The position numbers were made by a program, and so were the translations under genes. Positions 9,132-19,227 of a DNA stretch of 64,000 bases are shown here, piece after piece. How positions within the stretch are numbered: position 1 is the stretch's first letter; each line of letters opens with the position of its first letter. Origin of the DNA: Streptomyces huasconensis (GTDB lineage Bacteria; Actinomycetota; Actinomycetes; Streptomycetales; Streptomycetaceae); NCBI GenBank assembly GCA_004010275.1, contig RBWT01000013.1:1-64000 (forward strand), given 5' to 3'. The notes below the pieces were generated by a model, which made no database searches, was not told the DNA's origin, and saw only the letters and a program-made list of their open reading frames with translations.

Positions 9132-9143
9132 GATAACGTTTGC
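9132..9143. promoter_or_regulatory. LacI-type operator candidate 2
   Basis: GATAACGTTTGC, a second AACGTT-centred half-conserved palindrome, 37 bases before the LacI GTG start at 9180. It suggests autoregulation. The ~300-base gap 8880-9179 otherwise holds only the two divergent promoters. Confidence 0.45.
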
Positions 9144-9179
9144 CGAAATCTGGCGGCTGGTCGAAGGGACGGGCACGGC

Positions 9180-10224
9180 GTGGCCGACGTAACGCTGAGG
9201 GACGTGGCCCGGGCCTCCGGCTGCTCCGTCGCCACCGTCTCCCGGGTCCTCGCCGGTACGCGGCCCGTCGGCGCGGAGACCGCCCGCAGGGTCCGCGAGG
9301 CCGCCGACGCGCTCGGCTACCGCCCCAATCACGCGGCCCGGGCGCTGCGCGGCCGCCGCTCAGGCACGGTCGGCCTGGTCCTGCCGCAGATCACGAACCC
9401 CTTCTATCCCGCGCTGGTGCGCGAGTTGACGCACGCCCTGCACGCCGACGGCCGGGCCGTGCTGCTCGCCGACTGCGACGACGACCCGGTGGCCGAGGCG
9501 GAGTACGTGGCGGACCTGCTGAGCCGGCGGGTCGACGCGCTGCTGGTGATCCCGGCGGACGAGGACCGCAGCCGGGAGGCGGTGGCCGCGGCGGCGCGCG
9601 GGTGCCGCTGGTCCTGATGGACCGCGGCTGCGGCCCCGGCGTGGCGGACTCCGTCGCGGTCGACAACACCGCGGGCATGGCCCTCGTCCTCGGTCATCTG
9701 GCCGCGCCGGGCGCCGCCGCGTCTGCTTCCTCGGGGCGGCGGGGACGGCGTCGGCGCCGCCGTGCCGCGCGGCGCCTACGCGGCCGGGGCGGGCGCGCTC
9801 CGATCCGCGCTCCGGAGCGGGTGGCTCTCGGCGACTCTCCGTGGAGTGGGGCCGGGCCGCCGTCGACGAGGTGTGGCCCGCCCGCCCCGACGCCCTCGTC
9901 TGCGCCAACGACCTCATCGCGATCGGGGCGCTTCAGCGGCTCCAGCAGCTCGGCGTGGCGGTGCCCGGCGAGGTCGCCGTGACCGGCTTCGACGACATCC
10001 CGATGGCGGCGCTCTCCGCACCGGGCGTCACGACGGTCCGCCAGCCGGTGGCCGAACTGGCCGCCGAGGCGGCACACCTCCTGACCCTGCGCCTGTCCGG
10101 CGAGACGAGCGGCCCCCAGCGGTCGATACGGCTGGCCCCCACCTTGGTCGTACGCGACTCCAGCCCCCGGAGCCGCCTGGCGGGGCCTCGCGGGGCCGAG
10201 CCGGAAGCGACACGGGTCACGTAG
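9180..10224 (+). CDS. LacI-family transcriptional regulator (frameshifted)
   Basis: DNA-binding repressor of about 345 residues. The N-terminal helix-turn-helix with hinge reads MADVTLRDVARASGCSVATV then SRVLAGTRPV and ALGYRPNHAARALRGRRSG. The periplasmic-binding-like sensor domain follows: VGLVLPQITNPFYPALVREL, VPLVLMDRG, DALVCANDLIAIGALQ, and VAVTGFDDIPMAALSAPG. Start GTG 9180. At least three frame breaks between 9600 and 9840 scramble the middle third. Divergent from the nucleoside hydrolase/MFS operon, with AACGTT operator candidates between them, so a nucleoside- or ribose-responsive repressor is the best inference. Confidence 0.88.
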
Positions 10225-10249
10225 GGGCGACGCCAGACGCGTGGCGGGG

Positions 10250-10278
10250 GGCCACCGGGCGGTGAGCGCCCAGTGGCC
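10250..10278 (+). terminator. Hairpin after the lacI-type gene
   Basis: Stem of 12 bp with one C-A mismatch (GGCCACCGGGCG with CGCCCAGTGGCC) and a five-base loop, starting 26 bases after the stop at 10224. Confidence 0.6.
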
Positions 10279-10327
10279 GATAAAGCGGCGCCTCCATCAC
10301 GCCCCGGGCAAGGAGCACGTACGTACG

Positions 10328-10378
10328 GCGGGGACAGCGGGGACAGCGGGTACTGGCGGGGACAGTGGGTACGGCGGC
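10328..10378. repeat. Short CGGGGACAG tandem repeats
   Basis: About three imperfect copies of GGCGGGGACAG interspersed with GGGTAC, in the 280-base gap between two convergent genes. I see no gene in 10225-10504. Confidence 0.5.
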
Positions 10379-10504
10379 CGGTCACCCACCGCCCCCGGCC
10401 GCTGAAGAGCGACCGTTCCCCGAGCCGCACACACGGCCGCCCAGGGACCCGGTACTGAGGGGGCCCGGCACCCCGGGGCGCCGGTCACCCCGCCCGCACC
10501 CCCG

Positions 10505-11882
10505 TCAGCGCGAAACCCGCCACGTAAGAATGTCGCTGAGCAGCGGAACTTCAGTTCCGGGTCGCGGACCGCGGCCGTCCCGTCCGTGGCGTGGACGGAG
10601 AGCTTGTGCGTGCGGCCGTCGGCCGGGACGCCCAGCGCGCGGGGGCTGACCGTCGTGTCGTCCCTGGCCTGCTTCGCCTCGCGGCCGTCGACGGACCAGC
10701 GCAGTCGGATGCCGTCCGCCGCTTCCACGGTGACCTTCGCGTCGCGGCGCACCGGGCTGTCCGTGGAGGTGAGCGGGGTGACGACGGACGCGTGCCGGTG
10801 GAAGCCGGCGATCATGGCCTCGCGGCCGGGCAGGTTGAACTCGCGGCCGAGCGTGCGCATGATCGAGTTCGTGGTGGGCCGGTAGAGGCCGCGCGGGTGG
10901 TAGCCGCCGCCCTCGTACGCGCCGACCGTGCCGCCGTCCGGCGAGGTCCGGCCGATCCACCGGTACCACTTCTTCTTCAGCGCGGTGAGCCGGTCGGCCG
11001 TGAGCTTGCTGCTGTTCGACTCCCACGGCTCGGCGCCGGTGTAGGTGCCGTACTCGTCGTACCAGTACTCGTCGGCCAGCTTGCCCAGCGAGTGGCCGGT
11101 CTCGTGGACGAGCACCTGGTCGGAGTGGGCGTGGTCGGAGGAGGCGGTGGCGATGCCGTCGTAGCCGGACGGGGAAGTGATGTCGTTGTAGCCCGCGCCG
11201 CCGTACTTGGCGGAGTTGGCGAGGACGATCACGAGGTCGGGGTCCGCGGCCTTCTTCGCGTACGACTCGACCTTGTTGGTGTCGACGCACAGCAGCCGCT
11301 CGATGCCGTCGCAGTAGAAGGCCGAGCCGAGGGCGGTGTCCTTCACGGTCCCGCTCACCGGGTCGCCGGAGACGCCGGACTGCCGGGAGACCGCGTCCAC
11401 GGCCCAGACGTTGAAGAGGCTCTTGTACGAGGCGTACGGCTCGACGGCGGAGACCTTCGCCCACTTGGCGCGCACGTCGGCGTGGAAGTCCTCCTGCTGG
11501 GAGGCGGTGTAGCCGTCGCCGATGAAGACGACGTCGAGTTTGGTGCCGGTCGGTCCGGTCTGCACGATCGGGACGACGTCTCCGTCCGCCTTGATCGTGG
11601 CGCGCTCCCTCGCGGAGAGCGGCTCGGCCGCGGGGACCTCGGTGTGCCGGGGGTGGGCGCCGGGGCCGGGGAAGTACTCCGACGCGCTGGGCCTGCGGCT
11701 GACTGACGCTGCTCGGGGTCGGGCGGGGCGGCCGCGCCCGTAACGGAAGCTGCCGTGCCGACCGGTGCCGTAGCGGCCGGTGCCGTGGCGGCGCATACCG
11801 CCGTGAGGGCGATTCCGGTGGCGAGAGCGGCGCGCAGCGGTACGCGTCTGCTCCGGCCGGGTATTCGGTGCGTGGGGGGCAT
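10505..11882 (-). CDS. Secreted M64 (IgA peptidase-like) metallopeptidase (frameshifted)
   Basis: Zinc metallopeptidase of the M64 family, about 460 aa and probably exported. A signal peptide is evident (RRVPLRAALATGIALTAVCA then alanine-rich). The start of the mature domain includes KLDVVFIGDGYTASQ, and the zinc-binding consensus is VLVHETGHSLGKLADEYWY, a longer HExxHxxGxLxDEY signature than in most gluzincins. I chose ATG 11882 because GGAAGG at 11889-11894 is correctly spaced from it, while the ATG at 11888 is too close. One break near 11695 separates signal peptide from body. A second near 10548 restores the natural C-terminus ILTWRVSR and the stop at 10505. Confidence 0.85.
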
Positions 11883-12032
11883 CGGCATCCTTCCGAAGTC
11901 CGGGATATAAATGGCGAGTTAAGTACGGTTAAGCGCGGCTCAACGTAGAGACTCCTGGGCATCCGGGCAATGGGTATGCCGCAAGTCGCCGGGCGCGGAG
12001 CGACCGGAACAGTGATGCAGGGGGAGGCCACG

Positions 12033-13447
12033 GTGACACAGGACAGTTCCGCGGGCGTACGGTGCGACGACCCGGCCGAGATCGGGCGCCGTGTGCAGCG
12101 GCTGCGCGCCGAACGAGGCCTGACGCAGCGCCAGTTGGCCGAGCCCGCCTACACACCCGCGTACGTCTCCACGCTCGAATCGGGCAAGGTGCGCCCCTCG
12201 GAGGCCGCGCTGCGGCATCTCGCGCAGCGCCTCGGCGTGAGTTTCGAGGAGCTGGCCACCGGCCGCCCCGCCGAACTCGCCGCAGGACTGCGCCTGCGGC
12301 TCACCGACGCCCCGCGCGGCGCTCGCCACCGGGGCTCCGGAGGACGCGGCCACGCTCTTCCGCGCCCTGCACGAGGAAGCCGTCGCGTACGCGCTCCCCG
12401 AGGAGCGGGCGGCCGCGCTGCTCGGCCTCGGCGACTGCCTGCTGGAATCGGGTGAACTGACCGGCGCCCGGGACTGTTTCGCCGCCGTCTGAGCGCGGCT
12501 GCTCGCCGACGAGCCGCTGCCGCGCCGGGTCCCGGCCATCCGGGGCCGCGCCACCGCCCATCTGCTCACCGGCGAACTGCGGTACGCCTGTTACCTCCTG
12601 GAGAGCACCCTCGACGAACTGAACGCCGCAGGGCTGCACGACCCGGATGCGCTGCTGCTCCTCTACACGGCGTCGATCGCGCCCTACATGGACATGGGCG
12701 CGCACGCCCGGGCCGCGCACGCCGCCGAGCTGGCCCTCGCGCTCGCCCCACGCGTCAGCGATCCCGCGCTGGTCGCCGGCATGCACCGCGGGGTGGCCCG
12801 CACGCTCATCGCCGAGGGCCGCATCGCCGAGGCCGACGCTTCGCTCGCCAAGGCCCAGGAGCTCTACCGCCAGCTGCACATCCGCACCGAACTGGCGCAC
12901 TGCCACTGGATGCGGGGCTATGTCCACGCCCAGGACGGCGACCTGGAACACGCCGAGAGCGAGCTGCGCACGGCCCGCTCCATCCTCGCCTCGAAGCGGG
13001 CCGCGCTCTTCACCGAGCAGGTCGAGGTGGAGCTGGCGGATGTCCTGCGGCGGCGCGGCAAGGCCGCGAAGGCCGAGGCGCTGCTCCGTCCGCTGCTGGC
13101 CTCCAGGGCCGTACGGGACGGCGCCGGCGAGGGCTCGGGGTCGGGGGCGCTCGGAGTCGGGCGAGGCGCGGTGCACGCGGGCGGGGCGCTCCGCCTGCTC
13201 GGGGCTGATCGCCGAAGAACGGGGCGACACCGAGGCCGCCGAGGAGCACTACTGCGCGGCGCTGTCCCTGCTCGAACGGTCCAGCGCGGCGGGCGACTTG
13301 GCGGATCTGTGCCGCCTGCTGGGGGATCTGCTGCGCCGTACCGGGCGGGTGGAGGCGGCGATGGACGCGTACCGCACGGGTCTCGGGCACCGTGCCGCGC
13401 CCGGCACGACGACCCTGGGTCCGGCGCCCGCCACGCCCCCGATGTGA
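12033..13447 (+). CDS. XRE-family regulator with TPR-like C-terminal region (broken)
   Basis: Helix-turn-helix regulator whose N-terminal ~75 residues are a Cro/C1-type domain (RVQRLRAERGLTQRQLA, YVSTLESGKVRPSEAALRHL). A long all-helical region follows with repeated A/L/E-rich helix pairs resembling tetratricopeptide repeats (GELTGARDCFAAV, GRIAEADASLAKAQELY, GDLEHAESELRTARSIL, GDTEAAEEHYCAALSLL). Start GTG 12033 with GGGGGAGG at 12020-12026. The frame breaks near 12310 and near 13140, and there is also an in-frame TGA at 12490-12492. The latter is either a base error or a genuine nonsense mutation. The architecture matches Streptomyces regulators that sense small peptides, but the ligand is unknown. 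Confidence 0.75.
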
Positions 13448-13501
13448 GGCCGCGCCCGACCGCCGGCACGCTGGCCTTTGGCACGGCTCCTGCATCGAAG
13501 G

Positions 13502-13636
13502 ATGTACCCGCATCTCATCCGCGGCTACGACCCCCGTGATCGCCGCGGCGCCGACCATGGTGAGTACACCACCCGGTGCGACCTGCGACGACGTGGCGGG
13601 TGGCACGCGAGGAAGTCGGAAGTGAGCCAGAGGTGA
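13502..13636 (+). CDS. Possible 44-aa peptide upstream of the CPBP gene
   Basis: Open frame MYPHLIRGYDPRDRRGADHG... ending SEVSQR, from ATG 13502 to the stop at 13636, in the 196-base gap before the CPBP protease. A purine-rich CGAAGG abuts the start but is too close to be a good ribosome-binding site. No family recognised. It could equally be leader sequence. Confidence 0.2.
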   Translation: MYPHLIRGYDPRDRRGADHGEYTTRCDLRRRGGWHARKSEVSQR

Positions 13637-13643
13637 GACAGAG

Positions 13644-14721
13644 ATGCGTCTCGTGACCGGCCTTCGCCCCGGGCCCTCGGCCCCGCTTCCCGGGACGCTG
13701 CGGCGCGCCCTGGGCGGCGGGCTCCTCATGGGGGTGGCGCTGGGCGTGGGCACCGAGTCGGGGCCGGTCATCGCCGACGCCGTCGGGGCGAGCGGGTTCG
13801 TGGCACGGCTGATACCCGCGCGGCGGTCAGCGCGCTGGCCGTTCGCTCGTCGTCCTCGCGCTGCGCCGCCGCGGCGGCTCGCTCCGGGACCTCGGGTTCG
13901 GCGGAACCGGCGCGAACCTGCGGGCGCTGCTCATCGGCCTGGGGGTGACCGGCGCGGCGCGGCGCTCGTGCTGGGTGCGGGGACCGCCGCCGGGCTGCTC
14001 CACTGGTCCCGCCCCGACCTCGGGACGCTCGCCGGGTACGTGGTGGCGAACGGCGTGGTCGCGCTCCTCCTGGAGGCCCTTCCCGAGGAGACGACCCTGC
14101 GCGGCTACGTCTTGACGCGCTGCGCGCACGGTTCGGCGGCGCGGCGTCCGCGCTCGGCACCACGGCCGTGTTCCTCGTCGTGCCGGGCGTCTCGACGCTT
14201 GCGGGAGCGGCGACCGCGCGCCTCCTCGGCCGGCAGGCGGGGCCCGTCGGGGCGGCGCCCGGCGGGCAGGAGCCGGTCGGCTATCTGGTGCTGCTGACCG
14301 TGTTCGGATTGATGCTGGTGACGGCCCGCACGGCCGTCCGGCGTGCCCCGTTGTGCGTCTCCATCGGCGCCCATCTGACGTTCCTGACCGTCAACCGTGT
14401 CGTGTACGAGGGAGATCGGCGCGGCGCGGGCTGGCACGCGGACGTGTCGTCGCCGGACGTCGAACTCCTCGTACCGGCCTACCTGTTGGTGGCCACCGCG
14501 GGCTTCGCGGTGTGGCGTCTGGCGGAGCGGCTCGTGGCGCGGCGGCGCGGCGGTCCCTCAGGGGAGAGCTTCGGCCAATGTGGCGGTGCGGAGGCAGGCG
14601 GCCGGGACCGCTCATGGACGGCGGGGCCCGCGGTGGCGCACCATGGCGGGCAGAGCGGCTCGGCGTCGCCCGGCACGCCACGTCGGTTCAGGCCGACGCC
14701 TGGAAGGGAGCGGCCCCTTGA
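13644..14721 (+). CDS. CPBP-family intramembrane protease (several frameshifts)
   Basis: Polytopic membrane protein of the CPBP/ABI (CAAX-protease-like) glutamic endopeptidase family. The diagnostic EExxxR motif is in EALPEETTLRGYVL, and the second motif with the catalytic His is SIGAHLTFLTVNRVVY. Hydrophobic segments include GGGLLMGVALGVGTESG, LGTLAGYVVANGVVALLLEA, YLVLLTVFGLMLVTA and VELLVPAYLLVATAGFAVW. Frame breaks near 13815, 13845, 13960 and 14120, plus probably one near 14560, split it. With the last correction the stop falls at 14721, overlapping the TTG start of the next gene (TTGA), which would indicate coupling. Substrate unknown. Confidence 0.72.
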
Positions 14722-15955
14722 CCCCCTCAGCGCCTCCGCCGAAACCTCCGGGGGAACCCCCGCCGGAGTCCCCGTCGAAACCTCCGCCGCGGCCCTCGAC
14801 CGCCTACCGGACCCTCCCGTCCACCGCCGAGGTCGTGATCATCGGCGGCGGGGTGATGGGGACGAGCATCGCCTTCCATCTCGCCGAGGCCGGCGTACGT
14901 GACATCGTCGTCGTCGAGCGCGGCGCACTCGGCGGCGGCAGTTCGGGCAAGCCGATCGGCGGGGTGCGGGCGCAGTTCTCCGATCCGCTCAACATCGAGC
15001 TGGGGCAGCGGAGTCTGCGCGCCTTCGCGGAGTTCCCGCGCCGCCCCGGCGCCCGCATCGGCCTCGACACCGTCGGCTATCTCTTCCTGCTGACCGACCC
15101 GCGGCAGGTGGCGGAGTTCGAGGACGGCGTGCGCAGCCAGCACAAGCTCGGCGTCCCCAGCCGCATGATCAGTCCCGAAGAGGCCCGGGCCCTCTGCACC
15201 TACGTCAGCACCGACGGCCTCCTCGCCGCCGCCCACTCCCCCGCCGACGGCCACGCCCGGCCCGCCCTCGTCGTCCAGGGGTACGCGCGCGCCGCCGCCC
15301 TCGCCGGAGCCGTTTTCGCCCCGCACACCACGGTCACCGGCATGGATGTGGCCGGTGACCGCCGTCACCGTCGTGCACACCGACCAGGGACCGGTCTCGT
15401 GCGACGGTCGTGTGCGCGGCGGAGCCTGGTCGGCCCGGGTCGGGGCCATGGCGGGCGTGGAGCTGCCCGTTCGCCCGCTGAAGCGGCAACTCGCCTTCAC
15501 CGTCGCGCTCACGCCCGCCGCGCCCCGCATCCCGGTCACGATCGACTTCGCCTCCTCGGCGTACTTCCACAACATCGACGACGGGCTGCTCCTCGGCCTC
15601 GCCGACCCCCGGCAGCCGGAGGGCTTCGACACGACCTGGACGCCGCAGTGGCTCGACCTGTTCCGCGCGGCCCTGCGACGGCGGCGCCGCGCGCCCGCAT
15701 GCAGACGTGCCGGGGCTGGGCGGGGCTGTACGAGGTCACGCCGGACCACAACGCGCTGCTCGGCCGCTCCGCCGCCGTGCCCAACTTCCTGTACGCCACC
15801 GGTTTCTCGGGGCACGGCTTCCTCCAGGCGCCCGCCGTGGGCGAGATCGTCCGCGATCTGCACCTGGGACGGCGCCCGTGCGTGGACGTCGCCCGCTCGA
15901 CGCGGACCGCTTCCGCACCGGGTACGCGACCCGGCCGGAAGCCCACGTGGTGTGA
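14718..15955 (+). CDS. FAD-dependent (D-amino-acid/sarcosine oxidase-like) oxidoreductase (frameshifted)
   Basis: Flavoprotein of the DAO family, about 410 aa. After a proline-rich N-terminal tail comes the dinucleotide-binding motif VVIIGGGVMGTSIAFHLAEA, then VVVERGALGGGSSGKPIGG and, near the end, GWAGLYEVTPDHNALLG and YATGFSGHGFLQAPAVGEI, the C-terminal FAD-contact block of sarcosine-oxidase-beta-like enzymes. Start TTG 14718, supported by GGAAGGGAG at 14702-14710. Breaks lie near 15355, 15680 and 15900, with homology continuous. It probably oxidises a secondary or D-amine with electron transfer to oxygen. The substrate cannot be read from sequence. Confidence 0.82.
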
Positions 15956-15989
15956 CATCCCGAGGGCCGGGACGCGCCCCCACCGAAAG

Positions 15990-16129
15990 GAGCGTGCACG
16001 CTGCCGCTCGTACAGCGCGAAGGGATCGGGCACCTCCCGGTCCATGGCGGCGGAGAGCCGCCCGGCGTCGTACGCGGCGGCCTCTCGGGCACTGTCCCTG
16101 GACCCGTGCCGCTCAGAGATCCCCCCGCC
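15990..16129 (-). other. Unassigned protein-like reading frame
   Basis: In the 245-base gap after the FAD enzyme the minus strand reads, after a TAG at 16132-16130, a protein-like stretch containing SAREAAAYDAGRLSAAMDRE and PDPFALYERQRARSF. Composition is like real protein, but there is no good start before ATG 16045 and the frame runs into the antisense of the neighbouring gene. It could be a gene fragment. Confidence 0.25.
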
Positions 16130-16200
16130 CTACGACTCGACGCCGTGCCTCAGTAACCCCGCTGCCCCCGCCCGGCCGACCCCCGGACCCGGGCGCCGTC

Positions 16201-16677
16201 TCAGGCCGGCCGCTCCTTGAGGCGTCGTACGGCGGCCAGGGCGCGGTCGGCGTGCGCGCTCATGCGCAGTTCGCTGCGGACGACTTCGGCGACGGTCCGG
16301 TCCTCGCCGATGACGAACGTGACGCGCTTGGTGGGCGCCAGGGAGAAGCCGCGGGTCACGCCGAACCGGTCGCGTACCCGGCCCTCGGTGTCCGAGAGGA
16401 GGGGGAGGCCGAGGGCGTGCCGTTCGTTGAACTCCCGCTGTCGCTCGACCGCGTCGGCGCTGATGCCCACCGGGCGCGCGCCGGCCGCGGCGAACTCCGC
16501 CGCCAGGTCGCGGAAGTGGCAGGCCTCGGCCGTGCAGCCGGGGGTGAGGGCCGCCGGATAGAAGAACAGCACCACGGGGCCGTCAGCGAGGAGTTCGGAG
16601 AGTGCGCGCGGGGTGCCCGTCTCGTCCGGCAACGTGAAGTCCTCGACGGTGTCCCCGACCGCCACGCGCGCCGTCAC
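16201..16677 (-). CDS. BCP-type thioredoxin-dependent peroxiredoxin
   Basis: Peroxide-reducing thioredoxin-fold enzyme, 158 aa. The peroxidatic site is LTPGCTAEACHFRDLA, with a second Cys five residues on as in many BCP/PrxQ proteins. Other conserved segments are VGDTVEDFTLPDETG, VVLFFYPAALTPGC, VGISADAVERQREFNERH and LPLLSDTEGRV. I prefer GTG 16677 (VTARVAVGDTVEDF) because AGAGGGAC precedes it at normal spacing; an ATG at 16728 would add 17 residues without similarity. Frame intact. Expected to detoxify hydrogen peroxide and alkyl hydroperoxides in the cytoplasm. Confidence 0.9.
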   Translation of the reverse strand: MTARVAVGDTVEDFTLPDETGTPRALSELLADGPVVLFFYPAALTPGCTAEACHFRDLAAEFAAAGARPVGISADAVERQREFNERHALGLPLLSDTEGRVRDRFGVTRGFSLAPTKRVTFVIGEDRTVAEVVRSELRMSAHADRALAAVRRLKERPA

Positions 16678-16928
16678 GCCCGGTCCCTCTGCGACGTACG
16701 GTCCATCGGCGACACGCTGCCTCCTCAAGTGACGGGCGACTGCTGACCAGCGGCAGCCTCAAGGGGCCCAGAGCCTACTTGATGAGGGAGGGGCGGGGGC
16801 TGCCGGGAGGCGTCGCGCGGCCCAGGTGAACAGGCCTCCCACCAGCCTTGATCTTCGCGAATGTGCTCGTGCGATGCTGGACACGAGCCGAGAGGGACCG
16901 AGAGAACAGCGGGGAGCACGACATCGCG

Positions 16929-19199
16929 ATGGCAGTGGCACGAAGGACAGCGAAGAGCGTCTGGGACCGTTTCTCGGCGTCGGACCCGGGACTCCTGCGG
17001 CTGATGGCGGGGTTGCGCACGGTCGGGGCGATCCTCCTCGCGCTCGCCGTGCTCGCCCTCGTCGGCACCTCCGTGACGCACCTCGTGGCGGGCGCGATGA
17101 CGGCGATGGTCGCCACGTTCGCCATCCAGGAGAAGGAGGTGCGGGGCCAGGCGATCACGCTGGCGCTCGGCCTGCCGGTGGCGCTCGCGGCGATATCCCT
17201 GGGCGCGCTGCTCAACTCCCGGGTGATCGCGGGTGACATCTTCTTCGTGATGCTGATCTTCGGTGCGGTGTACTCGCGCCGGTTCGGCGACCGGGGCACC
17301 GCGCTCGGCCTGATCGGCTTCCAGGTCTACTTCGTCTCGCTCTTCGTGAGCGCGTCCGTGCCGGCCCTGCCCGAACTGTTCCTGACCCTCACCATCGCCT
17401 TCGCGTGCAGCGCGGTGGCACGGTTCGCCCTGGTGCCGGAGACGCCCGAACGCACCCTGGCGCGGCTGCGCGAGGCGTTCCGGGCCCGGCTCGCGCAGCT
17501 CGTGGCCCACCAGATCGAACTCCTCGACGCCGATGCCGGGGACGTCGACGCGGTCCTGGTCGACCTGCGGCGCAGCACCGCCCGCCTGCACGAGGCCGCC
17601 CTGATGATCCAGGGCCGCCTGGCGGAGGGCACCCGCGACGCGTCCGCGGCGTCGCTGCTCCAGCGACGGGTCGCCGACGCGGAGATCGCCGCGGAGCGCC
17701 TCGGCGTCCTGCTCCTCAACGCCCGCAGCGCCGAGCGCGTGGAGACGCTGACGCTGCTGCTGCCGAACGCGTCGGCGGCCATGCCGGCGCGCGCCCGGAT
17801 CGCGCAGGACGCGGGCTCGGCGCTGCGGCGGGACCTGCGGGCCCTGCTCCTGCTCGTGGTGCGCCTGGTCCCCGACGACCGCGGCACGGCGCTCCCCTAC
17901 GTACGCAACCGGCTGCTCGGCTACCGCGAGGAGCAGGGCCTTCCGCAGGGTTCGCCCGCCGTGCAGGACTGCTTCCGCGCGGTCGGTGAGGCGGCGCGCG
18001 CCATCTTGGGTCTGCGGCTCGCGGTGGACGCCGCACAGGACGAGGAGTACGACACTCCGGAAGCGGCGCGCTCGCGGGAGGAGTTCGAGGCGGAGGAGAT
18101 ATCGATCTCCGGTGAGGCCGCGGCGGCCGCCGAGGAGGAGCCGACCGGGCTGCGGCGCCCCACCACCAGGGCGGCCGTGCAGGTGTCGGTGGGGTCGGCG
18201 CTGGCCATCGTCGGGGGCGAGTTCCTGTCCACGCAGCGCTGGTACTGGGCCGTGCTGACCTGCTGGGTCGTCTTCCTCAACACCGCGTCCACCGGGGAGA
18301 TCCTGGTCAAGGGGTACCGCCGGCTGGTCGGTACGGTGCTCGGTGTGGTGGCGGGGGTGGCGCTGGCCGGTGCCGTCGGGAACCACACGTGGATCGCGTT
18401 CGCCCTGGTCCTCCTCTGCGTCTTCGGGATGTTCTTCACCGCGCCGCTGTCGTATGCGCTGATGTCCTTCTTCGTCACGGCCATGCTGGGGCTCCTCTAC
18501 ACGCTGCTCAACACCTACAGCCTCGACGTCCTGGTGCTGCGCGTCGAGGAGACGGCGCTCGGGGCGGCCTGCGGGATCATCGCGGCGGTCCTCGTCCTGC
18601 CGGTGCGTACGTCGCACCGTACCGACGAGGAACTCGGCACCGTCCTCGCACGCCTGCGGGACGTCGTCTCGGCGGCGGTGGCGCAGCTCAGCGGCGGGCC
18701 CGCGGTCGACCTCGTGGACCTGGCGCGGGACCTGGACACCGCGCTGGACGATCTGCGCAGCTCCACGAAGCCGTTGACGCATCCGATCGCTCCGCTGCGG
18801 GCCCGGCGGCAGAACGCCCGCTATGTGGTGGCGCTCCTGGAGACCTGCGCCTACCACGCGCGTTCGCTGGCGGCGACGGCCGAGCTGGTGCCGTCCAGCA
18901 AGAGCGTGGCGGCCGACGCGCGGCTGGCCCTGGCGGGGCGGCGCATCACGCACAACATCGATCTGATCGCCGCGCACGTACGGGACGAGGAGCCCGACGG
19001 GGAGATCGAGTCGGGGGCGAGCATCGCCTCGATGCTGGACAGCGGCCGTCACGAGGTGCTGCGCACCGGTTCGGTCGCCTTCCGGGTGCTGCGCCACCTC
19101 CAGCGCCTCGACGAGGGCATCGTGGGCCTCGCACGGCCGTTGGGGGTACCGCTGGCGGCGCGGGAGGAGAAGGCGGCGGGGACGCAGAGCGTGGGGTAG
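16929..19199 (+). CDS. FUSC-family membrane protein (putative aromatic compound exporter)
   Basis: Large intact membrane protein of 756 aa with the FUSC/YccS duplicated layout. A first bundle of helices (VGAILLALAVLALVGTSV, LVAGAMTAMVATFAI, LPVALAAISLGALLNS) precedes a ~200-residue cytoplasmic helical domain. A second bundle follows (VSVGSALAIVGGEFLS, WYWAVLTCWVVFLNTAS, LGVVAGVALAGAVGN, FALVLLCVFGMFF), then a helical C-terminal domain. The conserved block QRWYWAVLTCWVVFLNTAST is typical of the second FUSC domain. Homologues include aromatic-acid efflux proteins, but the substrate here is inference. ATG 16929 is the likely start; an upstream extension to 16848 lacks similarity. One of the few long genes without a break. 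Confidence 0.88.
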   Translation: MAVARRTAKSVWDRFSASDPGLLRLMAGLRTVGAILLALAVLALVGTSVTHLVAGAMTAMVATFAIQEKEVRGQAITLALGLPVALAAISLGALLNSRVIAGDIFFVMLIFGAVYSRRFGDRGTALGLIGFQVYFVSLFVSASVPALPELFLTLTIAFACSAVARFALVPETPERTLARLREAFRARLAQLVAHQIELLDADAGDVDAVLVDLRRSTARLHEAALMIQGRLAEGTRDASAASLLQRRVADAEIAAERLGVLLLNARSAERVETLTLLLPNASAAMPARARIAQDAGSALRRDLRALLLLVVRLVPDDRGTALPYVRNRLLGYREEQGLPQGSPAVQDCFRAVGEAARAILGLRLAVDAAQDEEYDTPEAARSREEFEAEEISISGEAAAAAEEEPTGLRRPTTRAAVQVSVGSALAIVGGEFLSTQRWYWAVLTCWVVFLNTASTGEILVKGYRRLVGTVLGVVAGVALAGAVGNHTWIAFALVLLCVFGMFFTAPLSYALMSFFVTAMLGLLYTLLNTYSLDVLVLRVEETALGAACGIIAAVLVLPVRTSHRTDEELGTVLARLRDVVSAAVAQLSGGPAVDLVDLARDLDTALDDLRSSTKPLTHPIAPLRARRQNARYVVALLETCAYHARSLAATAELVPSSKSVAADARLALAGRRITHNIDLIAAHVRDEEPDGEIESGASIASMLDSGRHEVLRTGSVAFRVLRHLQRLDEGIVGLARPLGVPLAAREEKAAGTQSVG

Positions 19200-19227
19200 C
19201 GCGGGCCGCTGGGCAGGTGGGCCGGGG

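Noticed and set aside
16725-19097. 790-aa minus-strand reading frame
   Set aside because: Exactly antisense to the intact FUSC-family gene. It has shadow composition rich in R, Q, H and G, with no recognisable domain.
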